From Heloderma charlesbogerti (taxonomy: Eukaryota; Chordata; Lepidosauria; Squamata; Helodermatidae), in NCBI GenBank assembly GCA_026122225.1, contig JANEZZ010002201.1, positions 744,001 to 808,000 on the forward strand: a stretch of DNA of 64,000 bases. Direction: 5' to 3'. Below, piece by piece: positions 37,001 to 51,800 of the stretch (positions are counted from its first letter, which is position 1; each line of letters opens with the position of its first letter). A program made the translations under genes and the position numbers. The notes under the pieces are model-generated. The model was not told the origin of the DNA. It saw only the letters and a program-made list of their open reading frames with translations, and made no database searches.

Positions 37001-40000
37001 ATTCTTGTTTGTAAATAATTTCCATTATTAGACACATTTTTTGTTGTCTTTAGTGGTGGCATCAGTCCCTTACCTATGTCATAGGAACCAGTCCACTGAG
37101 TTTCTTTTAGATAGAGAGCGCTTATTCTAGTGGCAGCAGTTAAAAAGTTTTATACTATTCCCTAGTAGTGAGGTCTAATTGAGAACTTTATTAAAACAGT
37201 GATAGTGAGTTATATACACCGAAGCCTCAAAGTTAATTCAAAAAAAGAAGAAAAAAGAAACATGCTGCTCTGTCACATCTGGTGGCAGCAGCAGGGTAAC
37301 CTAGAGTGTTTCTTTCACATTAGAACTATTGACTGCCACAACATCTAAACAGAACAAGCACAGAGAAACACAGGACTCTATAGAACAAAACCCACAATGT
37401 CAAGAAAGTACATTTGCTTCCATATTATGATATCGTGACTCTACTTACATGTTGGGAAACTGTGCATGACTTGGAGTATCCCTAAATGTCTATCAGTGAA
37501 AAGATACATTAAATCAATAATTGCAATAATGAATGGAAGAAATAACTATGCTGGAAATTTCACATAAGTATTTAAAAGAAATCTCCACATAGAATCATAG
37601 AATAGTAGGGTTGGAAGGGGCCTATAAGACCATGGCTTTGTTGTTTCCACAAAATTTACATCTCTAGTCCTTCTATAAAAGGTTTATTGCATAGTTTAAA
37701 AAAATCATTTGGTAGAGTAAAGGCTGGGTAGCAATATATCAATAACTTGCCTTAAATATTTTATTCATCATTCTAAAATAAAATATTTCATAATCCAAAG
37801 CCATTCAATTTGGAGGGGGGAATCTATTTTCCAATTTTCTTGGGAAAGCCTCTCCCTCTCAAATTTTTCTGTTTTTTACCCCTGAGATTTCACATTCCTG
37901 CAATTGCATGAGGGATACTGACATCTAAGGACCAATGCCTATGCTGTCATTATAGATGAACAACCACCCTCCCACTCATGCCATTTTGTACACTTTTAAA
38001 AGTATTACTTCATTTTTAATGTTGTGATGAGGATGCTGATAAGAGCTTCCCAAATTTTGAGATTCTCAAAATTTCCACTCAAGTGTGCAAGCACTCATGT
38101 TTGTTTGGCTGTTCGTTTTTTTTTTATTAAAGCGCTGAACATGAGCACATGACCTTCTTCCTCCATAACAGTGCCCTGACATTTTGTGAACATTTTGTTT
38201 TTTTGCAAAAAGAAAATAAGACTTTAGTGTTTAAAAGATAAGTGTTCCCTTCTTCAGTGTAGAAGAACGTATCTCCATGCAATGTTGAAGGGTACATCAA
38301 AACTGGACTGAATGTTGTGGTATTCACAGAACAGTGTTCTTTCAATCACTATTTGCCATACTATGAAATGCTATTTTGTTGTGCTTTGAACAGATCATCT
38401 GAGTCAGCCTATGCATAAGATAAGGAAACAAAGTATGACGTCAGCAACCTTCATCACACAAAACATGCCTGAAACAGGACAGGACTGAAGGCTCTATCTT
38501 ATGATCACCTGTAGTTTCTGGTGTTCTCTCCTTTTAGCTGGAAGGTCAAATAGGCGATTACTGCTTTCTTGCACCAGTTCCTTGGTTTCATTTAGCCAGT
38601 CTTGAAGAGGTTCTGCACTGGTATCAAAATCTTTCATCTGGATCTTTAAGTTCTAGTAAGATATCAAAAAAGCATTCATGCTTAGGGTGAATATGTGATG
38701 TTTAGCTTGTTGAAGTTCTCCATATTTCATCTTGAAGCTTGGTTTGCCTCGTTCACGTTCTTGAATGCAACTGTCTCCTTTTTTTCTGATCAGGAAAAAT
38801 GCACACGTTCAATCGGGGAAATGTGCATTTTCAAATTAGCATTTTCCCCCATAGGCTAAAGTGCAAAAATGCAGATTGGGGGGGGGGAATTGTGCATTTG
38901 CATAATAAGTGCACACTTGCAAATGCAAGTCTGGGAAATTTCAAAAATTTCCTGAGAATTGCGTTCCTGCTCATGTTTGTGGTTGCGAACAGTAATGAAA
39001 TTCTCATACATCCGAATGTTTGGCTTTATATTAATGATGTAATGTTTAACAGAAAACAGAGAAGATGAAGTTTCTGTTGGCGAGTGGCTCTTCTGACCTG
39101 AGAGGTAGTATTAAAGGTGGGACTGCACAGTCTCAGTTTGGTTCACAGTTTGGGGGTGCTATTAGATCCAGCATTGTCACTGCTCAGGTAGCAACTTTCA
39201 CCAGCTTAGCCTGGTACACCAATTACAGCTTCTCCTGACTGAAGTGGTAACCTTCCATTCTGACTGCTGAAATACATTGTACATGGGGCTGCTATTGAAA
39301 GTTGTTCAGCAACTGCAGTTAATTAAAAATATAGCGGCCTGACTGCTAACTGGGACAGGGCATATGGAACACTTCTCACCAGTTTTAAAACAGCTGTACT
39401 GGACCCCAGTCCATTTCCAAGCATAATTCCAAGTGCTTGTTTTAATCTATAAGGCACAATCATATGCATGTTTAGACAGAAATAAGTCCTACATTCTGGC
39501 TGGGAAATACTGGAAATTGTAGGACTTATTTCTGTCCAAACAGGCATAGAATTGTACCCTTAAAGACTTTGAATCTAGGTACTTTAAGGATCATCTTATT
39601 CTCCATGAAGCTCTCCAGATTTAGTAATCATTCTCAGAGGCTCTCCTCTGCTTTTTAAATTTATTTATTTTTAAGTGTATATCCCTCCAAGATGGCTTTA
39701 AAATCTGTATGTATTTTGTTTTGACAGGCAGTCATACAGCCTTCTCATCAGTCCTATTTAGCACAGAATTAAGTATGAGCACACTTATAATGAAAATACA
39801 AGAAAGATAACTTCTTCTGTGATTGATTTCATACCTCCAAGGCTGTTTCCTTCTGGTGTAGGGTTGAAATAAATTTTTTCCAATCCTCTTTCGCTGAAAC
39901 AACTTTAGCTTGGATATATTTAGCTTTTTCTTTAGGCAAAATAGAGCTTAATAGTTCTCCTTTGGACACCACCAAATTTAATTTCTGTTGGCCACTTTCA

Positions 40001-43000
40001 GTTTCAGATAAAAATTCCTAAGTCAAAAGAACACTCCAACAATTATAAAACTAGCAAATAATAAGTACAAATATTACCCATGTTATACCTAACAAATAAA
40101 AAAGGGCACCAGACTGGCGGCTGCTTGTTCAATCATTACTTGCCCCTGATATATTACTACTCCTTAAGAAATCAAGTTGGGGCCCTGGGCTACCTCTCCT
40201 GTTTTGCCTCACCACAGGCGGATGTTAATAACTGAAACAAGGAGATTCTAGACCAAACCTGAGATGGATAACCCACATTCTCATTAATTAATAATGAAGA
40301 ATTAACAAGAGTGAGGGAAATATTATTTTTGCAAAACAAGTTGAATACTGTATTAGCTTTTATCTTTATTGACTTCCCTTTAGACGATCTCCTGGACAGG
40401 AAGTATTTATGTTTGAAACTCAGAAAGAAGATCTTTCAGAAGTCCAGGGTTTGCTTGTTGGCTTGTAAAAATGATATTTTACTTAGTAAAAAATGTATGT
40501 TACTTGTTATTGGTCCCAATTTTGGACTTCTCATTACCCCGGCAGAGAGCGTAGTAGCTAAGTAAGAACCAACTGTAGTTTCTGCTGGTGATATACCAGT
40601 TTATCGGATATATGTGAGCTTTCTTCAACATACTGCAAATCCCACATTAATACTCTCATGCTACAAAGTTGTTTTGAATTATGCAGGATGTTCCCCAAAA
40701 TATATTATTGGAGTTTATCAATAGATTGTTTACATCATACATACATACTCCTTGGTATTCTTCATTGTATTCACACACACACACACACACACACGTACGT
40801 ACACTTGCACCAAAGGGCAAGTGCACGACCCTGGGGGAGGCTAGGCTGATATTCATAAGGCTAAACTAACGTTTTGCATTACATTCAAACCAGCCCACTG
40901 TAACACCCAAATCACATAACTTTAATGAAAGAATGAAATGTTTTCTGTTGGATGCTATACACACTTTTCCAACCATCAATTATTTGCAACTGTGTTTATG
41001 TACTGTTAAAAATTAACTTCTTGCTAAGACCCACAGCATAGGTTATGGTTTTAGCTCCAGATGTAACAGGGAACATTGTTCAGGTAGAAAAATGCTATTT
41101 TAAGTGGATTTTATTTCTGCTTTGAAAATCCTGGATCAGATTCATAGACGTTACCTGTATTTTCTGTATGTTGGCTGCAGCTTCACTGACAGTTTGAGGC
41201 ACATCAAAACATTTGGCAGTAGTGATTTTGGAATTGACCAGACACTGCTGGAAATCTCTGAAGGCTGTCCTGAATCTCTGATGTAAGGCCTGCTCTTTAC
41301 TTTGGCAACCCTTCGAAGTTTGTAGACAAAGACTTCAGAGTACCATGTTAGTCAAATGAAAATGTAGTTTGGGGTTATGTTAGATAGAAAGAGGCAGATA
41401 TTTCTTTCAATTAAAATAAAAATGCTTTATATAACAAAAACTAGGTTTTTTTGTGAGTTGCATCGAACATAAGGAAGAACAACCATATTGCATCTGTTAC
41501 CTCAAAGATGGAACAATCTAGTTCTTGGTGCTTTTGCAAGCAACATTTTAATTTGCTATGAAAGTTAAAACTCACACAACACAGATATGAACATTGTATT
41601 GCTTATTTGTTCTATGAAAGGGAAACGTACCTGTTATATTCCTTAATTAACTGGGATACCTTTGCAGAATAGGTACTCAAATCTTTGGAAAACCGACAAA
41701 GGTCATTTAATTGAGTCTTAATATCATCATTCATATGCTCTGCCTCTGTCAGGGCATCCAGCGTTTCCTAATTAAAACAAAATCATAACCAAAATAACAT
41801 ACATTTGCCTCTATGGTATTAAAACGATGTGACACTATCTACTTTTCATATGGATACATTATACTGGATCCTCAGTTTACTAAACTGTTTAAACTGTAAA
41901 TCCTCAGTTTACTAAATGTACTAAACTATCATTTGTTTAAAATACACTTTCCAAAAGTTTGGACGATGTAACTAACGACCCTAGCTACTGCCATTTATGG
42001 CAAATTATTAATACTTTTTGTCCTGGATAAATATATCTATACTAAGATCTATACTGGAAGCTGAACTGCATGCAGTTTGTCCATCTTTACTAAAAACAAA
42101 GATATTCCTACAATATGGACTTTATGTGAGTACAAATTAGGCTTAATGGGAACTGACTGATATACCATGGGCCTATAGCTCCTTCCCCACTCACTTAATG
42201 GTGGTTCTCAAGCTATTATAATATTTGGAAAGGAACAGAAAACCATGGTTTAGTAGATCAGTAATGTCTTCTGATCTTTCTACTAATTATATTACTATAT
42301 TGTGGATTTTCCCCAATCATTTTGAGCCTCGTTGGACAAAGTTTTACAAAACTAGTAGGGTGTAAAAATTACAGCTGGGCTGAAACTTTTGCTTCAGCTT
42401 TTTTCAGCTTGAAAAATGGGGGCCAAGAAATTATTTTGAGAAAATTAGGATATTTTGTAGCATCATTCCCATGGGCATATTGGGTAGTATCCAACAGGGG
42501 TGGTGTGCGCATGGCCAGCTCCACCAGCCCAGGTCCACGTGTGGCCCCTACCTGTATGGCTGTGATATAGCGCTTCTAGGGGCAAGCCCGGATGCACATA
42601 GAAATGCTGGTTTCTGGAAGGGGCAGGTCATGCTGGCCCTAGTCTGTGTGCATGACCACCCCTATTGGATACTACCCCCTGGACCCAGAAATGTAGCTGG
42701 CAGGCAGCCAGAGAACCTTACAGCTGGCCATGAGGTGTTTTCTTTTACTGTAAAAGAAATAAACAAGTAACCCCCTCGCCCCAGTCTATACATTTAAGGT
42801 AAGCTAAGCCAACCCCCTCCTGAAATGTCTTAGAAATTTCTCCCACACCCCCAAAGCAGCAGAAAGTACACACACACACAATTTTGTGGGGAAAGAGTTA
42901 TCTTGCAAAATTGTGCGCACGATTTCCAGCACAATTTTAGTAAAAACAAAACAAAACAGTTTCACCTTTAAATGCATTATGACAAGGAACTGCACAAAAA

Positions 43001-46000
43001 GAATGGAGAACTTTTAGCCCAAGGTCAGTAGGGGTACTGGCTACCTACCCCCACCCTCCCGAAACAATATAGTTCCTACATGGTGAAATGAAAATCATAT
43101 TCTGTACAACTTTTTCCTGTTCACTCAGTGGCTTATGATAACTAGGTACATCGATTAGTGACATAAGACAGGACCTTCTCCATGGTGGTGCCCTGACTTT
43201 GGATTGCTGTCCCCAAGAGGTATGCCTGGCACCAACTTTATAAACGTTTTGGTGCCAGGCTAAGGCCTTTTTGTTTACCCAGGCATTTATGAGTCATTAG
43301 TTGTTGCCTTAATGACTACGATTGGATCTGTTGTTGATTATGCATTTGTTTTCTCTGTTGGTTAATTATTGGTTTTATTAGAAGTGTATTTGTTGTATTT
43401 TATTGTGGTTTTTCATATTGTTGATACCTGACCTGGGATTTTTAGGCAGGATGGGATATAAATAGAACAAAATAAATAAATGCTGGGATGAAGTATTGAA
43501 ACATCTTGGAAAACTGAGAGTGTTAAGCAGAATGCTTAATGCTTGTGTGTCCTGTTTCTGCCTGTGCTCTGACCCCAGTTTCGGTGCTACAAAGACTGAG
43601 CAATGAAATGCAACATGTGTGCACACAGGAGAATGTAAAATTACTCCACAAAGTGACTAACATCTGACCGAAATCACGCCACAAAGTGACTAACATCTGA
43701 TAGATTTTTATATAGGTAGTGCCAGTTTTTTGACATTAATTTTTTCCTACCCAGTTAAAAGTGCATTCCAGAGTCTCCAATTTAGCAATTGGTACTATAT
43801 TCTCTTTTTGTGAGTGGCTTGTTTCTTCCTGACTTCGACAATGAAAAAAGATTAGAAAAGGTAAAAACAAAAAGAAAACACTTTACCTTTTCCTGTTGCC
43901 AGCATTCCACTATCTCTTTGTCTGTGTGCTTACTATCCAGATGGGTCAGACTTTCAGACCAGGATGCAAGAAGAGTGCTGAAGTGCTCGAGGGCCTCTTC
44001 CAAATCAGCAGCCTGTGTGGTAAACTCCTGCTCTGACAAAGCCATTTGACTATCCAGCTCCTGCAAGGTGTTTTGGGCTTGGAGTACGCTCTCTTCCCAC
44101 TGCTTCCAGTCGGAGTGAAGGGCCTGCATTTCAGTGTCTATGTGTTTGCACCCCTGAACAGTTGTGTTCTTTTTCACTGCAGGAGCCAGCATTTGAACTC
44201 TGTTTAGGCGGCTCTCACCCGTCTGTCTGGAATCTATCAGCCCCTGCAATGGAATATTGCCATGGTAACTAAAATGGCTGTGATCCACTTCAGCTGGATA
44301 ACGGCACACTTACTACAAATGACAAGCAGCTTTGTACAGAGCAGTTACGCTGACCGCTCCATGCTCATAAGCAGTTTCACCAACAATATATTCTGTTTTA
44401 AAATGTAAGTGAAAAGTTAAAAAAACAAAGTGGGGATGGATGTGGGGGGAGAGAGAGTTGTACACAAAGTAACAAGATTAATACAAAGGTAGACAGAGTT
44501 TCAATATTCAAAAGCAGAAAAAAAACCCTTATATTTTTCCTTGGTGAGTTCTTATAATTGTGTTTTGTTTGGAGTATGATACTTAGGTGATGTCATTTTC
44601 AGTCACAGGAAATTACAAAATGGCAAATCATCATGTGGCATGTGTACTGGTCCCATTGGGAAAAGTTGTTTCCCATTTTTTTATTCTACTTTGTGTATCT
44701 GCTATATCTGATTTTAACTGGATATATGCTGTGTGCAAACACGATTATGTTTGTGAGCCAAAGTTTTGATTCACTTTAAATACCTGAAGTTCAGCAGTAG
44801 AATGCAGTACCTGTGAACAAAATTGGAATCAGCAAGCATGCTCTCAGATGAATTTAAAATATTCTGGGTCGGATCCAAACTCTGCCTTCCATGAATGAAA
44901 GGGCTCCTTCCATCTAGCACAGGGATTCCACTGGCAGGAGGGGATAATTTTGGACAATTCATGCCTCACTGTACCATTTCAGGGAATGAGTCCTGCTGAT
45001 ATTCTGTTCTGCCTCTGCCATAGTGAGGGATTAGTGTCATTGGGCACTGGTCAGGCATGGGTTACAGGGTTCCGCTATGGATCGGCTATTTACCGATCCA
45101 TAGCGGACAAGTCAGATTTCCCAGGGAGACAAGACTGGGAATAGGATAGCACCACAGAGGCCTCCAAGAGGGGCTGGAACTCAAGCAAGCTTGTCTGTAC
45201 ATTGCTCCAATAATTTGCAGACTCAGACTGAGCTTTCAGTAGGACTTGGGGTTCCCAGAGGCTGCTAGCTCCTCCCATACACTGTATAAAGACTTCTCCC
45301 TGAAAGGGACCATGCTTGTTTTTTAAGCATTTGGCTGCAATGGCATGGAGGCAACTGGGGTGTGGTTGTGGCTTCAGAGTCCTCAGAGAATTGGACATGA
45401 CTGCAGCCCTACTGCACTGTTCCAGAAGGTTCCCAAGCCCCCGGAGCAGATTTTTGGTGGGAATAAAGGGCTGCACAGAGAAGGAGAAATCAGTAAAAGC
45501 AATCTCCCCTGCCCCCATTCTGCTGGCAGGAACGACCCCGAGGCAAACTCTGAATCCAAACCAATTAAAGGGAATCAGTGTTTTCTATAATTAATGCTCA
45601 TCAGGCCATGTCTTAACATATATGTACGTATGTATGTATGTTAATAAAGTCACTACAGTAGAATTCTCTCACATTAATTCTGGCCAGTTTTTTCTGTATG
45701 GCTGGTGAATCCCCTGATGTGTCTGACCAGCGGTGAAGCTCCTCTTTTGCTGAATGAAGCCAGTCAGTAAATTCATGTACTGCATCGAGGTATAGTAAAT
45801 GGTCCTTGACAATATCTTCTACTCTTCTCATTTTTTCCTGTAAGTCAAAAAGCAACTCTGTTAGGATTTAGTTCTGTTGGATGGATGGCCTTAATCATAT
45901 CTAGCCTCTGCCCAAGGAAACAAAATCTTCATACCGATTGCAGGTTTCCTGGATCCTTGCAAGTCTGGCTTTGGATCAGGTATGGCATGGAGGTTGTACT

Positions 46001-48818
46001 TATGACTTCCCTTGATAGTCCACTATTGAGCCAAACATACCAATATCCCCCTCTTGGTAATGTCCTTGTTAATTTCATCCTCCACTTTGGCTCTCCCCTT
46101 GCTAGTGAAAACCTTTTTAAAAGAGGCTGCTTCACGCTCTACTGAAGTAAGAACACCAGCCCCCAAAGCTCCTTCTCTCCTGCAGCCACCAGCTGCTTTC
46201 AGCTCCTCCCACCCTCCCGCTTCATGATTGTTGCTTCCCTCCACTGGTCTCCATTGCTAGCTGTCAGATATGCAAATGTCATGGCAAAGCAGTAAAACAG
46301 AGGGGGAAATTGCACAAATTTCAAGGCAGAGCAGTAAAACTGAAGGGGAAATTGCGCAAATTTCCTAGCAGTAGACATTCATTCCTTTGCACTTGCACAG
46401 AACTGGAAAAAATTGTGAATGCATTCAGGACACTCTCTGGTGACAACAGGTGATGCGATAGTGGGACACAGGCCCAGCATCAGCACCTGGGCATGCTGGG
46501 GCCCACTTGGGCTGACGCTGGTCACTGCAGCATCCTTTCTTTTCTTTTATATTTAAAACATGTTATAGTCAGGGGCTGGCTGGGAATGTACATGGTTACT
46601 GATGCTCTTTCATTTATACTTTTAAAAATTATCATCCTCTTTTATAACAAATTGATACTTATTTTCAAGTAGATGTACTTAGCATCAGGGCAGTAAGGGC
46701 AAACTCCATTTTATTTCTGTAGTCATAATGGTGTCATGGTTTAAGTTAATTGAAAGTGTGAAACCATACATCCCCACAGTATTTCTATTATTATTGTTGT
46801 TATTATTGTTATTGTTGTTATTGTTATTATTCGGGTAGATGAACAATACAGAGACTAAAATTACCTAGCCACACCACTGATTAAGCTTCCCAAATAAAGG
46901 TTATTTACTTCATTTTAAAATATTTCTCAATTGCTTATATAAGTGGTTTAGAAATAAACCGCTTATATAAGCGAAAAATAATCTCCAGGCAGTATATAGT
47001 AAAAACATTTTTTAAAAAGATAAAAAAATATATCAGTGACAACAAGGCATAGGATCCAACATCAGTCATCAGAGAAAGCCTGAGTAAAAAGGCATGTCTT
47101 CAAGAGATGTCAGAAGCACATCAGAGATGACGCTTCGTATATGGCCAAGGGAAGAGCATTCTAAAGGACAGGGGCAATTGCAGAAAACTCTCATTTCTAA
47201 GTCACTGCCAAATGGTAAACTTCAGGATGCGGTGCCACTAAGGAATGCAGCAATTTAGCAGGCCTATAAAGGGGGAGGAGGTCCTTCAGGTAACTTGCTC
47301 CTGAGTTGTTCAAGGTGTTACATGTTAACAACAAGACCCCGAAGACGGCCCAACAGCAAATAGTCAGTCAATGCAGTTCCCTTAGCACAAGCATAATATG
47401 TGCATGACCTAGTGCCTCACTTAACACCTACGCTGCCATGTTCTGCACCAATTGCAGCTTCTGGACCAGCCCCAAAGGAAGCCCCAGATAGAATATAGTA
47501 CAGTAATCCAATTGTGAAATGGGATGCCTATCATGTTTCTTCCACCAGGAACTTAATTTTTTTTTTTCCTGGACCTTAATAATACAGAAGCTGATCTTTT
47601 GACGAATGCTTCTCTGCTTTATGTCCTAGTGATAGCAATAGTTGGTTACTGAGCAATCTTATGTATGTTTACTTGGAAGTCTTCTATGGAGCTAAATCCC
47701 AGGTAAGCGTGCATAAAGCTGCAGCCTTAATGCTACAGATCATTTCAGGGGGGATTGGGAGAAAAAGAGAGAGACAAAGAAGCCTTATTCGAATGTAATG
47801 CTAAACACATTACATGGCTGATCCTCAGGCTTGTGAGCTCCACCCTCCCCTTTCATTCTCCAGCATGGCTATGAGGAGGGTGACAACTTTTGCTTCCATC
47901 TTCAAGTTACTAATTATGTCCAAACCTAGACAAACTGTGATTTATTTTAACTATGGTTTAGGGCAGATTTCCCCAACTTGGTGTCCTCCAGGTGTTTTGA
48001 ACTATAACTCCCACCATCCCTGACTACTGGCCATGCTGGCAGGGGCTGATGGTAGTTGTAGTCCAAATCATCTGGAGGACACCAGGTTGAAGAAGGCTGG
48101 TTTAGGGAAACAAGCCAACTTTAAAACTTGGTTTATAATCCTGGCTTGTTCCCTAAATGATATTAAAGGTTAACCACAGGTCCAATTCAGACATACCAAT
48201 AAAGCAAAAGTAAATGAAAGCAAAAGTGAAAACTTCCTATCTTCTCCTTGTAGCCAGGCTGGAGGAGAGGGGAGGGGAGGAGGAGAACACAAGCACAAGG
48301 CCTGTGTTAGTGTTACATTGGAACCAGATCACGGTGACTGCTTAATTATGACCTTTTATCTCTGTGTGTGAATTCTTGCAACATATAAATCATAATTTAT
48401 CATTAAAAAATAAAATGTTCCAGTTCTCTATAGTATAGGGCAACCTTCCCCAACCTGGTGTCCTTCAGATGTTTTGGATTTCATCTCTCATCAACCCATG
48501 GCCAATGGTCAGGAATGCTGGCAGTTCTAATCCAAAACATCTGGAGGACAACAGATTGGTGAAGGCAAGTATAGGGCCTCCATGTTGTTGTATCTACACT
48601 CAGGATGAAAAATTCTCATAACTGTGGATCTGTTAGGCCAAAGAAATATACATGGTGAGTCACATATATCTCATGACTGGTTTTTTTCCCTCCATTCCTT
48701 CAGAAGGAATTCCAGATGAATAAACCACATTTTCTCCTGGAACTCATTAAACTAAAGTCTTGCCTGAAGCCACAGGGCATATAAGGTAAATGCCTAGTAA
48801 AACTAATTTTCTTTTAAA

Positions 48819-48868
<50 letters not shown>

Positions 48869-51800
48869 GAGTGATACATTTTACAGACCTTACCCTTTTT
48901 CCACTTACCAAATATTTATCCTCTGTTATGTTTTCTGAAATTTACTTACATTTACTTACATTTCAGCAGTTATAACAGCCCTGTTATTATCATTTCAACT
49001 AGCTCTATTGGAGTGATTACTAGATGTGGGCATGGGGAATCCAGATGTAAACCTTTCTTGATCCTGATTTATCTGACAGATTTTAGGGATTACAGTAATT
49101 CAGCACAGTGGCATAGATTAACTAAGGAGCTCATATACTGGCTGATATAGGTGTGGCTGAAAAGCATATATGAAAATTTCTTTAGCTCCTTGTATTGATC
49201 CCAGAATAATTGAAAATAATGCTAAAACTGTCTGCTGTATAGTATTATCACATTTCAGTAGAAGGGTGAAAACAAGCTATTTTAAGAGATGTAGGATGCC
49301 ATAAACAAGAAACCCTGGAGCAAGATTCTGGCTTTCTAGGAATACACACAGAACCATAGCACCAAGTCAGCTATTTGCGGTTCTTGGGCACTACCAAGCA
49401 AGCAGCTCACTAGAAAGGGGAACTTAAGCTTCAGTAAAATAGCCTTTGGCTTGCTGGCTCAAGAGTCTGTCAAATGATCCACAAAAGCATTCAAATGGCA
49501 CTTTGCCCAATACATATACAGAGCCCATTCTTTTGTCTAAGCAAGTTATTTACCCCATGACTCAATGATCTGCTAACTCTGGTTTCCCTCTATACTATGC
49601 TTGCCTTCTGTTCCACCTCCCACCTCCTTGCCTTGCTCCCTTTGGGCTACCAACATGGCTGTGACTCACAGTTTGCCTTCTTGGCTTTATTCTGGGCCAC
49701 GTTTACTAGTGCTGCAGCTAGGGCTGGATCTTGGTGCCAACGTCAAGCTAGGGCTGGATCTAGGGACCCCAAATGACTACCCAGAAAGCAGCAGGGGCAG
49801 AAGCAAAGTCCGTTTTATTTCTGCAGCCATGATAGTGCTACTCTTCAAGTGAGTTTAAAATGCAAAACTGCACATGCTCAGAGTTTTATTTTGAAATCAG
49901 GGTTGGCAAACATTTTCGTTGTTTTGTTCTAACGTATCACGTATCAGGAATGTAGAAACAGTTTAAAGCCTGGAATGGCAGTTAGAGAGGGTGAAGAAAC
50001 GTTAGCTGTGTGCTTCACAACTGAAGTCATACGCATGGCCATCTAAAGCTCCTGACCCACCCCATAAGACCATTAATTCCAGGTCTAAAATTACCTAGCA
50101 GCATCACTGACCGCTACACGTGATTGCTGCAATGTCCTCTTCTACACCACTAGCTCTGTTTCACCTGGATGCTCATTGGACCTGACAGATGACTCAGGTA
50201 ACCTTGATCACTGTTTAAAATTAGCATCATAATGTTGCAATTTCAAGATTTCATTGATTAAAATCTATAGGGGGGAATAATATTTCAAAATGTTTACCTT
50301 GACCACAGTTGTAATGTCACTGAATTGTGTTTTCAGCTCCTCTTGAGCAACTTTTCTCAAAGAATCATCCTCTGTTTTCTCATGCAGCTCTTTAGCTTTT
50401 CCCATGAGTTGGTGCAGGTCATTAGAATGTTCTTCCACTTCTGAAACAATAGCTTGGAAGTAGTCTAGCTGGGAAAATTTTTCTTTCAAGCCATTCTGCA
50501 GCTCCAAAGGCTGTTCTACTTTGTGATCTACTGACTCCAACCATTGGTCCAGCTGACTTTTCCTCTCAAGATAGTCGTTCCACTTATTAATCACAGATTC
50601 CAGCAAGCTTATATTGAAGAAATACACAGTGAGATCAAAATCTTATATGCCTTAAGAGAAATTAACTGCATTACAGCAATAAGGCTGCTGTGCAATGCTT
50701 CCTCCCAATTTGACACTCACCCCATTTGGAGGTGGAGAACTGGAGATGAGCATTTTTCCAATTCTGAGAGGGGGAGGGGACAAGTGTAAAACTGAGTCAA
50801 GGGGAGAAAAGGTGGCAGGTCTCTTTCTTTATCTATTTCTACAGCAACTTCTTTCTTTCTTGTTCTCACTCTTTTTCATCTGTGAGCTGGCAGAAGGATG
50901 GTGATGTACTGCTTAGCTGATTGGTCAGCAGCCACCGTTTTCTTGCCCCAAATGCACTCTATGTAGAGCTGGCAGGCCAGTTATAGTCGATTCTTCCCTT
51001 CCCCAGCAGCATTCCATACCCCACCATACACTGTTCTTACAGGGTCCCTGACCCTCCAGAGAAGCTTTTCAGGATGCACAGGCCTGTCCTTTTATGATTT
51101 TAATTCAGCCAATCACAAAGTAAGGTGTTCTCTCAATGTTCTCTCAAATTACCAAAATTATGATAATATTTTAGAATAAGCAGCAGCTGAAATAACTTAC
51201 CTTTGACAGCTCACTGAGGTGCTGATAATGCTGCTCCAGAGATCTTTTAATGTTCGTAGTTGGTTTTGTATTACACGCTGCCCTTCTTCATTGCTACTTC
51301 TCAGGGCTTGTTCACCTTTGCCAATGGCCATGTTTAACTTGACCTCTCCCTCACCTTTCATTAAAAGGATCTCCTAGGATGCAAGAGAGTTTTACTGTTC
51401 AATAACTTACAGCCAAGAAGAATACCATTTACTGTGTTTTGCAACAAAGGCTATATTGTATGTATAGAAAAGTGTAATTAGAAAGGATTGTCCATATAGC
51501 TTTTTACATGGGCAATATAGTACTGTGACTCAGATTCTAGATTTCTGGTAGCTATCCTTTACAGAATTATTAGTAAAAAAAAAATTACATGGATAGTTCA
51601 GTTTGATCTATCTTTTAAAATGCTGTGTCAGAATTGGTGCTGACATTGAAATAATAGATTTGGCACAGCTGGTCATTCAGTCAAGAAAACTCATGGATAA
51701 TTTCTACTTTTGAAATTAATAGAATATTTGTTTTCATAGCTGAAGGGCAATTCTCAGGGCCATTTGGTCTGCTTGTGGGATGATGATGATTTATTTGCCT

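Noticed and set aside
41155..41310. A shorter exon M starting at GGTTGC after CTTCGAAG
   Set aside because: It would leave the split serine codon of exon N unmatched; the start at 41332 restores phase and the LCLQTSK residues.
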